In this document: positions 10,315 through 22,600 of the stretch, in pieces
How positions within the stretch are numbered: position 1 is the stretch's first letter
Layout of the letters: every line of letters begins with the position of its first letter
Assembly (NCBI GenBank): GCA_014706385.1
Contig: JACGZH010000002.1
Location: 1,364,001 to 1,428,000, forward strand
DNA length: 64,000 bases
Direction: 5' to 3'
Source: Phaffia rhodozyma
Taxonomy: Eukaryota; Basidiomycota; Tremellomycetes; Cystofilobasidiales; Mrakiaceae
Translations under genes and position numbers: made by a program
The notes under the pieces: model-generated
Told to the model about the DNA's origin: nothing
What the model saw: the letters and a program-made list of their open reading frames with translations, nothing else
Databases searched by the model: none

Positions 10315-12026
10315 TCAAACGACGAGTAATTCGACGAGGACGGGTCGATGATCGGTGAGATAACCCTTCCATCCATACAGGTCACCCTCGTTGTAGTTTG
10401 AGCCTACACCGAATCGGGACACCGTCAGACTAGTCGCGTTCGTCGCTGAGCTGGTGGTAGCGTCATTGGAACCGAGCCACGAACGGTCGTACAAGAAGAC
10501 AAAGTCGATCCTGGTTTGAACGACAGAGCTGGTAGGGTTAAAAGACGTCCAGGTGAGGTACGGCCCATAAGGTAGGAGAGGTAACTGGGTCGTCATGTTT
10601 GACGGCGACGCCGCTCGACGGGGAAGGATACGAAGAGTGTCGTGGAAAGCAGGCGAAGTGAGGGAGGCGTTGGCGTCGAGGGAGCTTGCGGTGAGAGTAA
10701 CGTTTGTCAATGCCTGGTAGCCTTGTTCTTCCGCAGGGGAGTCTATGGAAAGGGGTTAAATGGAGATGATCAGAAGACGACACAAGTAGACAAGAACGAG
10801 GGGAACACCTACTAAGATCGCCCATGAGTAGAACGTTTCCGACTAAATTCTTTCCATCTCCGAGGCCTAGTTGCTTCTCGACTTGTTTGGCATAGTCGGG
10901 GAGGAGAGTTCGGAGCAATCTACCGCTCATCTCTCTTGCGGTGACACCTTGGTCGTCCCAGTGAGTGTTTCCGAGGTGAAGTATGGCCGAGGATTGTTTG
11001 TCTTCCAGAGTCACCAGCGTCACTATTCTTGTTTGGCTCTTTTGAAGAAAATGAGAGACACATCGAATAAGTCAGAAGAAGTAGGTACTTGGAAGAAGGA
11101 ATGCTACTCACTGCGTCCCAACTTATACTCCCGGCGACGGTAGGTGTGGTACTCAACCACCTGGTGGTTGAGTTCAACAGTGTGAATCGGGTTGAATCGT
11201 AAAAGATTGGGCTAAATTCACCCTTCTGCCCGCCATCGTTCCTGCCCACTCCGAAATGTGACCAGGACGAGCCAAGAAGGGATTGCATGTCGGTCACCTG
11301 GGTGACCAAAGCCTCTTGGAAACTGAGGTGTCCGGGAGGGGAGAGAACAACATGCCAATATAGACGCCGACATCAACACGGTATACCGAACTATAAAGGA
11401 ACGCAAGTGGACTCACCCAATAATATCGTAGGCCGAGTTGAAAATAGAATCCGCAATTCTCCACCGTCGTTCCGCCCAGGGCTACAAATACAGGCGAATG
11501 ATTAGAAGTTGAAACCAAAGAGAGGACAAGCTTGTGATAACAAGCAAGGCTGGAAGAGAAATACATCCGAACATACCCTCTCGTTGACACGGAGACCGCT
11601 GATCTGGGTATTGTAGTCCGCGTTTGGCTTGTATTCGCTGCCATCTCCGTCTTGACCAACAGGGATGGTGGTGGCGGCCAGTGGATCAAATTTGAGGTTC
11701 CATGTGCCGATCCGGATCTTGGCCTTCACGACGTGATTGCCAACGACGACCACGGTCGCGTTTGGTGGATAGGTGGAAGAAATAGTGAGCGAATGTCCGT
11801 GGCGATGGGAGTGTGAGTTGTAGAGCGACAGGAACGTTGGTGAGAGTGAAACTAAAGAGACGGTTAAAATAAGGAAGGCAAGGACAGAGAAGAAGGTCCG
11901 TTTAGAAAGGACAATAAAGTGGATGCGGCCCTGAGTGGGTGCTGTTGTTGGTGGTGGTAGCTTTTCTGAAGCGAGCGTGGGTAAATCATACACCGAGGTA
12001 TTTGGTGACTTTTGTAGTTTGAGCAT
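10315..12026 (-). CDS. Membrane-anchored endonuclease/exonuclease/phosphatase-fold protein
   Basis: ATG at 12026 (MLKLQKSPNTSV). A cytosolic N-terminus of about 45 residues precedes one hydrophobic helix (TFFSVLAFLILTVSLVSL), so this is a type II membrane or secreted protein. The EEP/DNase I-like metal site is complete across exons: RIGTWNLKFD (Asn), IIGFQEALV (Glu, metal), HLGNTHWDDQG, GDLNSPAEEQ (Asp/Asn, formed across the intron at about 10740-10815), RIDFVFLYD (Asp) and LTDHRPVLVEL (Asp-His pair). Family members include DNases, sphingomyelinases and inositol phosphatases; the substrate cannot be chosen from sequence alone. The extracellular side is rich in Asn-x-Ser/Thr sites (for example NATVVV, NSTTRW, NVTLTAS), consistent with secretion. 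Stop at 10315-10317. About six introns. Confidence 0.82.
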
Positions 12027-12967
12027 GGTGGACACAGGAAACGAGTGGGATAATGAAGCAAACGATGAAGATGCAGAGCAAGTGACGCGAGGCAAGGCAA
12101 GGCAAGGCAAGAAAGGCAAGAAGAGAACGAGAGAAATGCAGGTTGGTTGAATGAATGAGTGTCGAAGAGACGAAGAAGAGGTGCGAGGGTGTTCCCTTAT
12201 AGAAGCATCGGAAGTGGGAGTGTACCCGAGGCGGTTTGCAAGACGGAAGAGTGAGTGATGGTAATAATAATAATGATAATAATAATAATACATGGCGTGT
12301 TCACTCACCGGGTACGACCCTCGGTGTATCCTTGTTCTCATCCATTCTCATGTTCTCGCGCTCTCGTGCCGTTGAGCCCTCGCGATGCACGCCGCCACGT
12401 TGTTTGTGACGGGTTCTATCGTTGTCCCGATCGGTAAATGCTCTCTGTGTCCCTCTCTCTGGATGCCTAAACGTGGAACGACCGGCCCGTGAGTGCTTGC
12501 TCATTTTACCGCCAAGCTCTGAGCTCCCCGATCACCCGTTATGTACCTGAATCCTCGTGCCTGTGTAAACCGATCCGAGCCTGCAGCCTTCATAGCTCAT
12601 TTTTGCTTCACCAACGTTCTCGGCCCAATGTCTCTTCCGTTCTGGACCCAGACTATAATTGATGTGCAGCAAAGTGCCTTCCGAAAGTATACCCGGGTGT
12701 GGTTCTGAATCTTCTAATCGGCCCATAGGTGACAAACCAAAAGGCCACGTGGTTGACTAACCTCACTGTCCCTCACGGTTACTCCCAGTGTGTAACCCTC
12801 CCAGTGTGTAACCCTCCGAGCGTGAACACGCTCGACGCGCGCTACCTCTCGACGCGTCGTGTGATTTTCCCAAACAATAGCCAACAAAAAAACGACAGAC
12901 AGCCGAATCCAGAAGAGAAGATCAGAACATACACACATACACACACCAACGAAGGGATACACCGATC
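12027..12967. promoter_or_regulatory. Divergent intergenic region with repeats and hairpins
   Basis: A 941-bp shared upstream region between the phosphatase-fold gene (minus) and the poly-Q coiled-coil gene (plus). It carries GGCAA tandem repeats near 12091-12120, a TAA-type microsatellite near 12263-12291, a 16-bp unit repeated twice (12783-12798 and 12799-12814), a GGTTAC/GTAACC inverted repeat (12777-12797), a 7-bp perfect hairpin GAGCGTG-AA-CACGCTC (12818-12833) and the palindrome CGACGCGTCG (12850-12859). No coding region is supported. Confidence 0.6.
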
Positions 12968-13268
12968 ATGTCCCATCCACATCCCGGCTCGTCTGGGGAT
13001 TGGAAGTCGTCTACATCACGCTCACCTCCGTCACCGATAGGTGCTCTCTCTGAGAGTGGCTCTGGCAAGATAAATGCTGGGGCGTTCTGGAAACAGCGAA
13101 ACACTAACAATCCAGCTCGTCCACTTCCCTCGGCACCGCTGTCCGTCGAATCATCCGCCCCTGGTTCTCCCATCGTCACCGTGGGTCATTCTCCCCATCT
13201 TTCGTCCACTGAACTCTACCCAGCATTCGATCTGCCGCCTCATCAACAGCAGCAGCAACAGCAACAGC

Positions 13269-13308
<40 letters not shown>

Positions 13309-16196
13309 GCAGAAACCTCATCGACCATCATCATCACTCTCATCATCCAGCCAACAGCAATCGTTTTCCTCATATTCTCATCCTCGCTCCCACTCTTTAC
13401 AAGACAAACAACATTTGGATTCTCCATCATCCTCTTCAGTCGGTTCATCCTACGCCAGCTCTTCGTACGACCACCATGATCGACAGCCTCACACTAGACA
13501 GACCTCAGACGAGACCATCTCTTCTGCCGATTCATCCTCCCCTCAACAACCGAACGATCAACAACTCGGACTCTCCCTTCTAGCAGGTCAGGCCGCTCTC
13601 GACGTCGATCAGGATTCCTATCACACCCTCAGCTGGGAAGAGGTAGAGAGCTTGAAGAAAGAACTGGGCCTTGTTGTCGACAGACTTGATGTTCTCAAGC
13701 TCAGGTTTGGAAGAGAGCAAAAGATTCTGACGGCTGCCAGGACGTTGGACAGATTACATGTCGGACACAAACGGTAAGCTCACCATCTCTTTCTCTTCCT
13801 TTCTCCAAATTGAGTAGAGTTGTTAATTATCTAAACATCGCGGGAAACCCCATCATCTAGAATGAGCAAGCAAACAACGGAAGAACTTCAGACAGCCGAA
13901 AAGCGCTCGGCTTCCGCTGAAAAGGTGAGCTCGTCACTTTCATCATTCGTCCTTGTTATCCTCTATGTTCATTTCTCTCCATTCCTCTCTGTCTTCGTCT
14001 ATCTTATTCATGCTCGAAATTTGTTGTCCTGATCTTTGTTTCCAATGCATCACTTTCCATTTTCAGGATATGTACGTCATTATGGAACGCGAGACCCAGC
14101 TCCGTCGTCGCTTGAACGAACATTACGCATCCGCCCTCGCTTGGGAGGCCCGTCGACTTCGGACGCTAGGCACCCAGTCGTCTCCTCTGCTTGCCTCAGC
14201 GTCGGGAAAAGATCAAGAACGAGAACAGTCTCTGATTGACCAGGTCGAAAGGCTAGAATGTACGGTAGTGCAACTGAAAGAATCGATCTCGAATGCACAA
14301 CACAAAGAGAATAGCTCCGCCAGTCAGTTAGACCACGCCACCAAGTCGTTTGAAGCCGAGAGAGTACTTGTTAAAGAACACATCGAATGCAGAGATCGAT
14401 TGGAGGACACTGTTTGTCGTTTGGAAAGATCGCTGCAGGAGAAGACTGCAGAGGTCGAACGACTCGGCCGCCCTGCCGATGCCATCAATAAGATATTTGG
14501 TCCACTTCTCTCATCCCGGTCGATAGGTCAAGATGTTTCCGTTGAGGGGGAGCCGATAGATACAGTCGCCCGACTCGTAAGAGATGAATTCTTCAGTCTG
14601 GAAGCTCAGGTAAAGGAAGGAAAGGCAGAGCTACTGGCAGTCAGTCAGAAGGCAGAGACCGAACGGGTCTTACTAGAGCAAGAAAAGACGGCAGAGAGGC
14701 AGAGGGTGGAAGAACTGGAAAAAAGATGGAGTGAGGAACGAGAAGTTTTGAAGGCCAAGATCGCTAGTCTGTCAGGCTCTTCTCTTTCCTCTATCCGTCA
14801 TTCTTTCTTTCCCATTGCTAACCTTATTTCTCCATCTTCTCTCTTCTATCACGTAAAAAAGGTCAAACCAAAGCATACAGACAAAGTCGATTGAGTCGAC
14901 GATATCTATCGAACAAGAAACGACACTCGCCCACCTTCAAAATCTATGGAGTCTCCTTCCTTCTCGATCGACCACAACATTGTTCCCTTTCACACCAAAC
15001 CCATCGTCTAGTCCATTCTTCTCGAGCCCATCTCTCCCCGAATCGTCCACAATGCCCAGCCCATCTCTGTCCTTGTCTCATCCTTCGTCTTCTGCCTTGG
15101 CTCCCTCTTCATTCTCTCGGCCGCTAGGCCCAACTATCTCTTCCCCCGCCTTATCGTCGTCGTCCTCTTTGTCACAAACACCCGACCTTTCATCCCTTGT
15201 CGCTTCTTACAACTTGACAAACGGCACGACTCCCTATCCTGGTATCCAAATGTTTTCCGAACGAGTCCGAGCATTGATCGAGGACGGTCGAATGTTGATC
15301 GAACGAACAGCGAAGTTCAAGCGGGAGAGAGACATCCATAAAAGTAACTCAGAAAGAGCGCAGCGGCTTGTGATGGACAGTAAAGCCGGGCTAGAGACAT
15401 ACCAGCGACAAGTCAGGATGTTGGAAGATAGGTTGGCATACGTCGAGCATGCTGGTAAAGGTGTCGATCATCAAAAGTCTGTTTCTTTCTTTTTCCTCTT
15501 GTGCGCGCGCAATCTGTCTTTCACTTTCTCTGACTGTCGGTCGACACTTCTTCTCCATTATCCTTGCCTCCTTCCGCGCGCGCGCGCACACACACACACA
15601 CACACACAGCTTCCAGAAATATAATGAGCTGGAAGCGGCCATCACCTCACTCAAAGAAGACAAACGACGGTTGGAAAGTTCGCTCGCCGCTCAAATTGAG
15701 GCCTGTGAATCTCTGAGTGAAGCTAATGAGTGCGGACAGCTTCCCTTTTCTTGTAATTCTTGTTCTGTTGGAAGCGGACCCTGACATGAAAATAACGAAA
15801 CATTTGAATTCGAACTTGTTCTTGAAACAGAGCATTATCGATCAGAGCGATGACAGTAGCGAACGAGGCGTCCCAGGAGAAACGAGTGGTCCAGCAGAGA
15901 TTAGAGTCAGAGATCGACAGGCTGAGGGTACAACTGGATAAGACCCAAAATGACCTGGATGATTACAGAGCAAAGTACGTCCTCCTTTCGTCCTCTTTCT
16001 TCTTTCATAGGCTACAAAGAAGAGATGGGAGACTTGCCAACCGACTATTCGACTCTTGCGGTATCTTCCTGTATTTCTCTCACCAAGGGAGATGCAAGGT
16101 CCGGGAATAGCTCTTCTTGACGAACTGAACTCTCTTCAGGACGAAGTTCAGAAGCTAAGAGCTCAACTTCGAGCTACACAAGCCGGAAAATTATGA
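12968..16196 (+). CDS. Poly-Q coiled-coil protein of unknown function
   Basis: ATG at 12968 (MSHPHPGSSGDWKSS). The first exon (to about 13774) encodes a disordered Ser/Pro/His-rich region with 23 consecutive Gln, ending in a helical segment (WEEVESLKKELGLVVDRLDVL). Later exons are long coiled coil (MSKQTTEELQTAEKRS at about 13862; MERETQLRRRLNEHYASALA near 14080; EREVLKAKIASL near 14740), a Ser-rich block near 15000-15180, then more coiled coil (KYNELEAAITSLKEDKRRLE near 15619) to the C-terminus VQKLRAQLRATQAGKL and a TGA at 16194-16196. I do not recognise a catalytic domain or named family. The layout (disordered N-terminus, parallel coils) fits a scaffold or cytoskeletal protein, but that is inference. 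One intron ends in a CG/CA dinucleotide repeat. Confidence 0.7.
13244..13312 (+). repeat. CAA/CAG trinucleotide repeat encoding 23 Gln
   Basis: Uninterrupted run of CAA and CAG codons in the first exon of the coiled-coil gene. The mixture of CAA and CAG in the outer parts and pure CAA in the middle suggests a recently expanded, length-variable core. Confidence 0.95.
15575..15609 (+). repeat. (CG)n(CA)n repeat forming a 3' splice site
   Basis: Alternating purine-pyrimidine run of CG units followed by CA units, ending in the AG that appears to be the intron acceptor of the coiled-coil gene. The reading frame resumes just downstream (KYNELEAAITSL). Such repeats readily adopt Z-DNA. The usual pyrimidine tract lies further upstream, before the repeat. 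Confidence 0.75.
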
Positions 16197-16614
16197 TTGA
16201 TGATGTTTCTTTTTCTCAATGACACTCGTTTATCTTTCACCCTTTTATAACCCTTTTACTTCTCTCCTTGCCTTTCTTTCCTGTGCTGTCGACAATACAA
16301 AACATATTTGCATACTTCCTCTTGTGATCATGCGTAGTCTATTACTTGTTTCACAAATTTATCTTTCACAAACCAATTTCTCTGTATCCCTCTAATTACG
16401 TCCAATTTTCTCTAATCTTAGATACAATATAAACAAAGAAAAGACATAGGAATCAAATGCCAGTATACCAGTCACGGTCTCACTTTTCTTTCTTTCTTTC
16501 TTTCTTCCTTCTGATTTTAGAAAGCAATCTTCTGGTCCTACCAAATTGAAGTGTATAAAGTTTAGGATTAGCCACCGAAAGATGAATTTGCGTAAACCGT
16601 TAGAATATAAACAT

Positions 16615-17988
16615 TCAAAAGAAGACAAAAAAAGATCTCACAAGTTCGTCAACCTCCTTGATTAACTCGTCCCATCCCTCCTTCCAGTCCTCTCCACCCT
16701 TGGCAACCTCGCCCGTAGCAGACGCCTTACGCTTCCTCTGAGCCTCACAGATCAAGACGCAAGACGTAGCTCGCTTGGTACCAGCAGCCTGTCCCAGTTC
16801 CTCCCTTTTTCATTTGAATTTTCAAAGAAGGAACGAGAGGAATTTAAGAACAGAGGCAAGAATGAAGAGTTGGTGGAGATGAAGGATAGCGAAGGCGCGA
16901 GAGCGCGGACGATAGATGACAGGGCACGAGGAGCGAGTAACACAGAAGGAAAGATCCGGCAAGGGAGGAAAAGGACAAACAACAATAGAAGTCAGAATCC
17001 CAAAGCTAGAGTATTACAGACTCAGACGCAAATCCCTCCGTGCATTCCGAAGAACAGACAGAGATCATGGGGATTGGTTTCTTTCTGTGTGTTTTCCCCC
17101 ATGAAGGGCGGAAAAAGAAAAGCCGAAGCTCACGCAAGAGGATACAATTAAGACAAATATTGAAGGACATAAACTCACTTAGCAAGCACCCAGACGTACT
17201 TCACACCAGACTCCTCAGCGAGGATAGGCAAGTGGGAAAGAATGTCGATAGGAGTGATGTTGGACGCGAGGAGGAGAAGACCCTTCTCTCCCTTTCGGAG
17301 AGACTTGACAACCTCCTTGACTCCCCGCTTGAGCTGTCGAGCCTTAGAAGCTGTAGAATTAGGTATGGAAAGGATGTGGGAGAAATGCGAAGAAAAGACA
17401 CGCGACGGCCAACAGAGACAAGATAAAAGATCCGATTGGGTTTTGGCGTTAGCAAAGAAAAAAATCAATGACGCGGCAACAAGCGGTAGAAAGGAAGAAG
17501 CACGGTAAACATCCAGTCAGTCTTTGTTTGCGAAGAAAACACGAGCGTCGCCTTTTACTATGTTTCCACCAGAATGACAACAAACGAACCCTTCTTGACG
17601 GTCTTGAACAACTTTTTGCTGAGCTTCTTTCCGGCCAACGGGGCAGCGATCGGAGCGATGGCCTCCAAAGGCACGGCAAACTCGTCCTTGTCTTCTTTCT
17701 TATCCTTCTTATCCTTCTTGTCCTTCTTGACAGGAGATGAAACATCGGCAACGTCGGCGGCATCGACCATGGAGACGTCGGCAGCCTCCTCGCCAGCAAG
17801 GGACTTGCGCTTCTCCTTCTTGGACTTTTTAGCAGGAGACTGTTTCAAGAAACTAGGATTAGCCGAGGATTGGGCCGAATATTTTCACTGACAAAACTAA
17901 CCTCGGCCTCGGCAACAGGGGCGGCAGCCTCCTCTCCGGGAACAATGGACTTTCTCTTCTTGGACTTTTTCTCTTCGTCTTTAGCCAT
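16615..17988 (-). CDS. NHP2: H/ACA ribonucleoprotein subunit 2 (Nhp2)
   Basis: RNA-binding core protein of H/ACA snoRNPs, which guide rRNA pseudouridylation. ATG at 17988. The N-terminus is a Lys-rich, Ala/Glu-rich extension of about 80 residues (KKSKKRKS, then KKDKKDKKDKKEDKDEF), much longer than in yeast Nhp2. The L7Ae fold follows: LSKKLFKTVKK, then across an intron SKARQLKRGVKEVVKSLRKG, LLLLASNITPIDILSHLPIL, GVKYVWVLAK and, after a long intron, ELGQAAGTKRATSCVLICEA. The C-terminus is GWDELIKEVDEL plus a few residues to a stop at 16615, although GTGAGA after DEL could instead start another intron. The introns at about 16802-17178 and 17353-17576 are much longer than those of neighbouring genes. 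Divergent from the next gene over a promoter with TTACGTAA-type sites. Confidence 0.9.
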
Positions 17989-18307
17989 TGTTGCTGTGTC
18001 GTCTAGTGGTAGAGTAGTGAGGCTGGTGTCGATGGTTGGGTGTGGGAAAGAAGGCGTAGGCTGGAAAGTGAAATTAGTTAACTTTTCAAGCGGGCTGTGC
18101 AGAAGCTTACGTAAGTGTACGTCTTACTTGGGTTGTAACCACGACAGTTCCAACTTACGTCACCCGCGTAACCAAGTCTTCGGCTTAAGTCTTTTGCTCT
18201 CGCAACGACGCAACGCTCCCTTCTTCTCTAGCAGCGACGGCAACAGCAGCGACAACAGCAAGAACAGCAGTATCCTTTGCTCCAAATCATCAAGCAGGAG
18301 ACTAAAG

Positions 18308-19222
18308 ATGTCGTTCACACTCCGCTCAATGGGTATCCCACGATCCTGTGTTCGGGTTCTTCAAAGACTCGAACTTGAACGCTCCGGTCGTGACCTTCAC
18401 AACTCGCCTTTCCATACGTCCTCCCCGATCTCGTATCCTCCCTCTCAATCTCACTTATATCCCTCTTCTGCCTCATCAGCCACTCGTCTAGGGTCTCAGT
18501 CAACATCTCCGTTCTCCTCGTCTTCTTCGTCATCGTCCTCATCATCATCGTCGTCGTCGTCGTCGTCTTCCTCAAACTTCTCTTCCTCCGGACATGCTCA
18601 TTCAAAAAGAATTCCGCATTCGCCCAAACGACCAATCTGGTACAGTGAGCTCGTCCCTGCCGCTCTACCTGCTCTTGGAGTAGCCATCGGAATCTATATG
18701 GTATGTCGTTCAGCCATCGCTTCCAGTGTCAAAGTCATATTGGAACGACGGCCTCTTGGATCGATCGTCGTATCTCATGTTGTCAGACCCAGCCTAACCT
18801 GTTTCGACTTCTTTGTTCGTTTGGATCCATTTCTGTCTACTCCACTCTCATCCAAACTTTTCGCTCTTTCCGTTTAACAACTCAACAAGGGACTTCACCT
18901 TATCCGATTATCTTTAACAACTGAAAGAAAACTTGATGAAGCTCAAGGAAGGATCAACCTACTTGAAGCTGAGCTAGTTGATCTTCAAGAGAAACGAAAT
19001 CGATCCGTTGGAGTATTACTCCGTGATATGTTCAGTACGACTAAAGGAGGAGAGGCTATCGTTCAGGCCGTCGAGGGAGCTACCGGACAGGTTAAAACAG
19101 ACCCGGCACCCGTATCAGTATCAGCGGTAAAGGCTACGGTGGCAGAGTCGGCACCTGTGTCGTTAACAGAAGGAGAGTCGAAGCCAAAGAGAAAGAGATG
19201 GTGGGGGCTCGGTCTGATTTAA
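18308..19222 (+). CDS. Probable mitochondrial single-pass membrane protein, unknown function
   Basis: ATG at 18308 (MSFTLRSMGIPRSCVRVLQR): the Arg-rich, acid-free first 40 residues look like a mitochondrial presequence. A Ser homopolymer of about 18 residues (TCG/TCA repeat, 18515-18575) precedes PKRPIWYSELVPAALPALG, a hydrophobic helix (ALPALGVAIGIYM), and one intron (about 18701-18889). After it come GLHLIRLSLTTERKLDEAQG, a short coiled coil (INLLEAELVDLQEKRN), an Ala/Val-rich stretch and the basic end PKRKRWWGLGLI. Stop at 19220-19222. The single helix and coiled coil suggest an inner-membrane protein, but no family is recognised. Confidence 0.65.
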
Positions 19223-19634
19223 GATATCTCTTCTCTCCGTCTTCTCTTTCTTCCCCTCCTCTGATCTATCTTCTTTAATCTTTTCCTGTTGAAGAAAGAG
19301 CTGCATCTAGCGCAGAGATGCTAACGTGTATTGTATTTGTTCAACCAATGACCTTTTTTTAAAATCGATTCTTGTTGCTTTTTCCCTGAAGAAGGTAAAG
19401 ACATGAACACAGGCGGGCAAGTAGAACCAAGCATCGCGTTCACGTATGCAAGGTCTTCGCGCTTTGTAAAAGACACTCTATAAGAATTCAGCAAGGCTGA
19501 AGACGAGTAGAAGAAGCCACGTAATTGCCATAGGCGAACAAACAAATAGGAATAGAAACATCACAAAGGAAAGGTATATGTATAATGTATATGTAGCGAC
19601 GATAGTGAAAAAAACCTGGTTGAAATACTAGAAG

Positions 19635-22600
19635 TCATCGGAAAGTTGCGGTAATTGACAACAGACTGAACCGTTGGGAAGGAGCGATCAGAGCCAAAGA
19701 TGATTGTAATTCCGCTGCAGCCGTTGTTGTTGTGGTCGTCAACCCAGAGACCCCAAGGGCAAGTAAAGCTTGATGTTTCGAGTCGGCCTCGCCTTGTGCT
19801 TTCTCTGCCGACCCGTTGGAATCCATTTTCAATTGCGAGGCGGACCCAAGTTTCAATATCGGACAAAGCACAGTTTGGCAACGAATGAGTTCAGATTCAA
19901 TCGATGGTCGCATCAGTTCAGATAAATCTACAGATTGTTGGTCGATGGCGAGAACATCCCGGGCCTGTCATGTATTCAAAAGGAATGTGAATTAGACGAT
20001 AAAGTACCGGTTTAGATGTACGTGATAATGAAGCGAAGAAAGAAAGAAAAACATACCTTTATGGTCAACCGATCAATCAAATCATCCCACACAGTGCCAT
20101 CCGTGCCCGGCTCTGATCTCAGTTGGATGGAGCTCAACGTTCTCAAGAACAACACGTCCCAAAGCACCTGGACAGCAGTCTTTCCCTTGACAGTCTCCCA
20201 ACTGTCCGACTCACGGAATCTTCTGAGAAAGTTCTCAAGAAGAGAACTTCCATATAGTTTGAGGTCGAACGAAGGTGGCGTACCCAATGTCTGAATCGAA
20301 CTGACGAGCGAGTTGAGGGCGAGGTGGAGTTCTCTCGATGGGAGTCCAGGTAAAACAACTGAGGGGTTCATGGTACATGCTATGATATCCCATCTTGGCT
20401 AGTCAGTTCCGAGCGCAATACCAGACAGAAAAGAATTGGACTTCTTATGGAAAGAAGGACATACGTTTCCACAAATACAATGATGTCGTGTTTGCTACCA
20501 CCTCATCCAACTCAAAGATGCGCCGGACATGGTCGAGCGCCCGGTGAATTGAGGCCGACTCGAACTTCACAAGAGACCGTGTATGAATCTCCTTTAGACG
20601 AGCACGCCAGATATCTGGATTGCAAATAAAAACAGAAGGATGGATGAGAGTGAGACCTTGGTCATCTTAGCCGGGTATTAAATGGATGCAAGAGAAAAAG
20701 AAACCTACCAGGAGAGACGCCCGGACCCATGATATCCGAGTAAAATGAACCGCTTGATACCAAATGAAGCGCGACCCTGCCCACAAAGATTTCGGTATTG
20801 ATCGAATCCGCTAAGAGTTTGCATACAGAATGGAACAAGGATATCAGAAGGAATACACATGGAATACACGCACAACTGGACTCACCAAGTAAACTTTGAT
20901 CATCCAAAACAGCTCCTAACCGGACAGCTAGCCCTTCAAGTGCCTCTGTCGCCAACACCTTGTACTTTCCTAACAAAGTGCTCTCGATTCCTTCTCCGCC
21001 TTCAGCTAGCTTTCTGAGCCCCTCCAGGTCAATTTTGATGGCACCGGCAGCAGCCTCGGCCTCTCTCAACACGCCATCCAATAGAGCCGTCCGGCCGGCG
21101 ACCCTTCTCCGAAGCGCAGCCCGGAAAATCGGCAGGCTCGTTGAAGGTGGAATCGACTCTGCGTTCGAAGGGAACGGAATCGAGGCGGAGAACAAGAAAC
21201 TCGATGGATTAAGATCCCCCTCGATCTCTTTTCCTCCAGCCAACAGTGGTCCGCCAGATGTGGAGGGAGCCTCGCTGAGGGTACTGACTTTGGACCGAAC
21301 GCTCCGTTCAACTCTATCACCTAGATCCTTGAACGCAGAGTCCCAAACGTCCTTCACTCGGCCCGCCCAGCCTTCCTCCAGTACATCTTCAAGGATTTTC
21401 CGTTCATCCGGTTTCAAACCGGGTACTTTGGCTAGCAACTGACCAACGTGAGCCCGAACGGCCCAAACATCGGCCGTGGTCGAGAGTGAGGCAAGGATGG
21501 AGTGTAAGGTCGAATGAAGGAGGGAAGTGTTTTGCTGAAACCATGCAGCGAGCGATTTTGTTAATTGTGGTGGGCTCAGATTCGACATCGACGACGAGGT
21601 CGATGCCTCAGAGGAAAGAATAAAAGGAGTGTAGTTCCTTATCGAAGGCGGCAGGTACCGGAGCAGGAGTGGAGAAGAGGGTAGTTGTCGAAGGAGACCT
21701 GATGAGGTGATTACTGGTTCCGACAGGAACCGTTCTCTCGAGAGTGAGTCTGTTGTGAGATTTGGAACCAGCTGGGATGAAGTGGATAGTGAACCGCCTT
21801 GTGCGTTCGAAAGACCAAAGGGAGAAGACCTCGATGCCGGCGAGGACAGGTTGGGCGAGACACCAGCAGGAAAAGAGAACGACATTGCTAATCGGGACGC
21901 TCGCCGCTTGTAAATCCGTTCTTTTGACATACTGATCAGCTTACCCATGCCATCACCATTTTCGTCAACCGAATCAATCGGTGGTGACCGGAGAGTTTGA
22001 TCTGAGGGCAGGGCCTGAGATGAAGTGTCCGTGACGTCTCCTCTCTCAATACCTCCAATGACGCTTTCGATCAAACTCTTCTTTTCCGCTTTACTGCTTC
22101 CGGATGTTTGATCGGATTCCTCGGAAGCAAAGATTTCCCTAGCAAGACCGATGGTACCCCCAAGAACGGAAACGATTTCTTCGAGGAGCGCTTGGACCTG
22201 GTCTTGAGTCATGTTTTCACGATGAAACCCTTCTTTATTCGAAGGAGGAACGGCAGAGATATCGTCAGATGAGAGAAGCGCATTATTGACGGATTGTTGT
22301 GAACGAGCAGGTTGGTTTGAAGAGATAAGTGCAGTCTGAAGGAGTTTTGTCCGCTGGCTGAGGAGGAGGTTCAGCGCCTGAGGCAGGGAGATATTGTCTA
22401 GAAGGAGGATAGCGATCAAAGTTTGGGACATGTCCTGTTGAGTGTGATATTTGAGACGTATAAACAGCATCTTAGTCATCAAAAGAGAGCATAGCGCATG
22501 ATGACGACGGGGATAAAATGAGAACGTGACAACCCACCAAAGGAGAGAGAGATAGTTCCTTGAGTCCAAGCGTTGCTCTGTGAACGATTTGTGACCGGAA

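Noticed and set aside
13176..13448. Minus-strand frame with a poly-Val run
   Set aside because: Antisense shadow of the CAA repeat in the poly-Q gene; no homology or splice support.
16802..17178. C/D-box snoRNA in the long NHP2 intron
   Set aside because: CTGA-type boxes occur on the minus strand, but no TGATGA partner was found at the right distance.
17998..18020. tRNA A-box-like GTCGTCTAGTGGTAGAG
   Set aside because: No acceptor-stem partner, anticodon loop or B-box (GGTTCGANTCC) follows within 80 bp; it lies just upstream of the NHP2 start.
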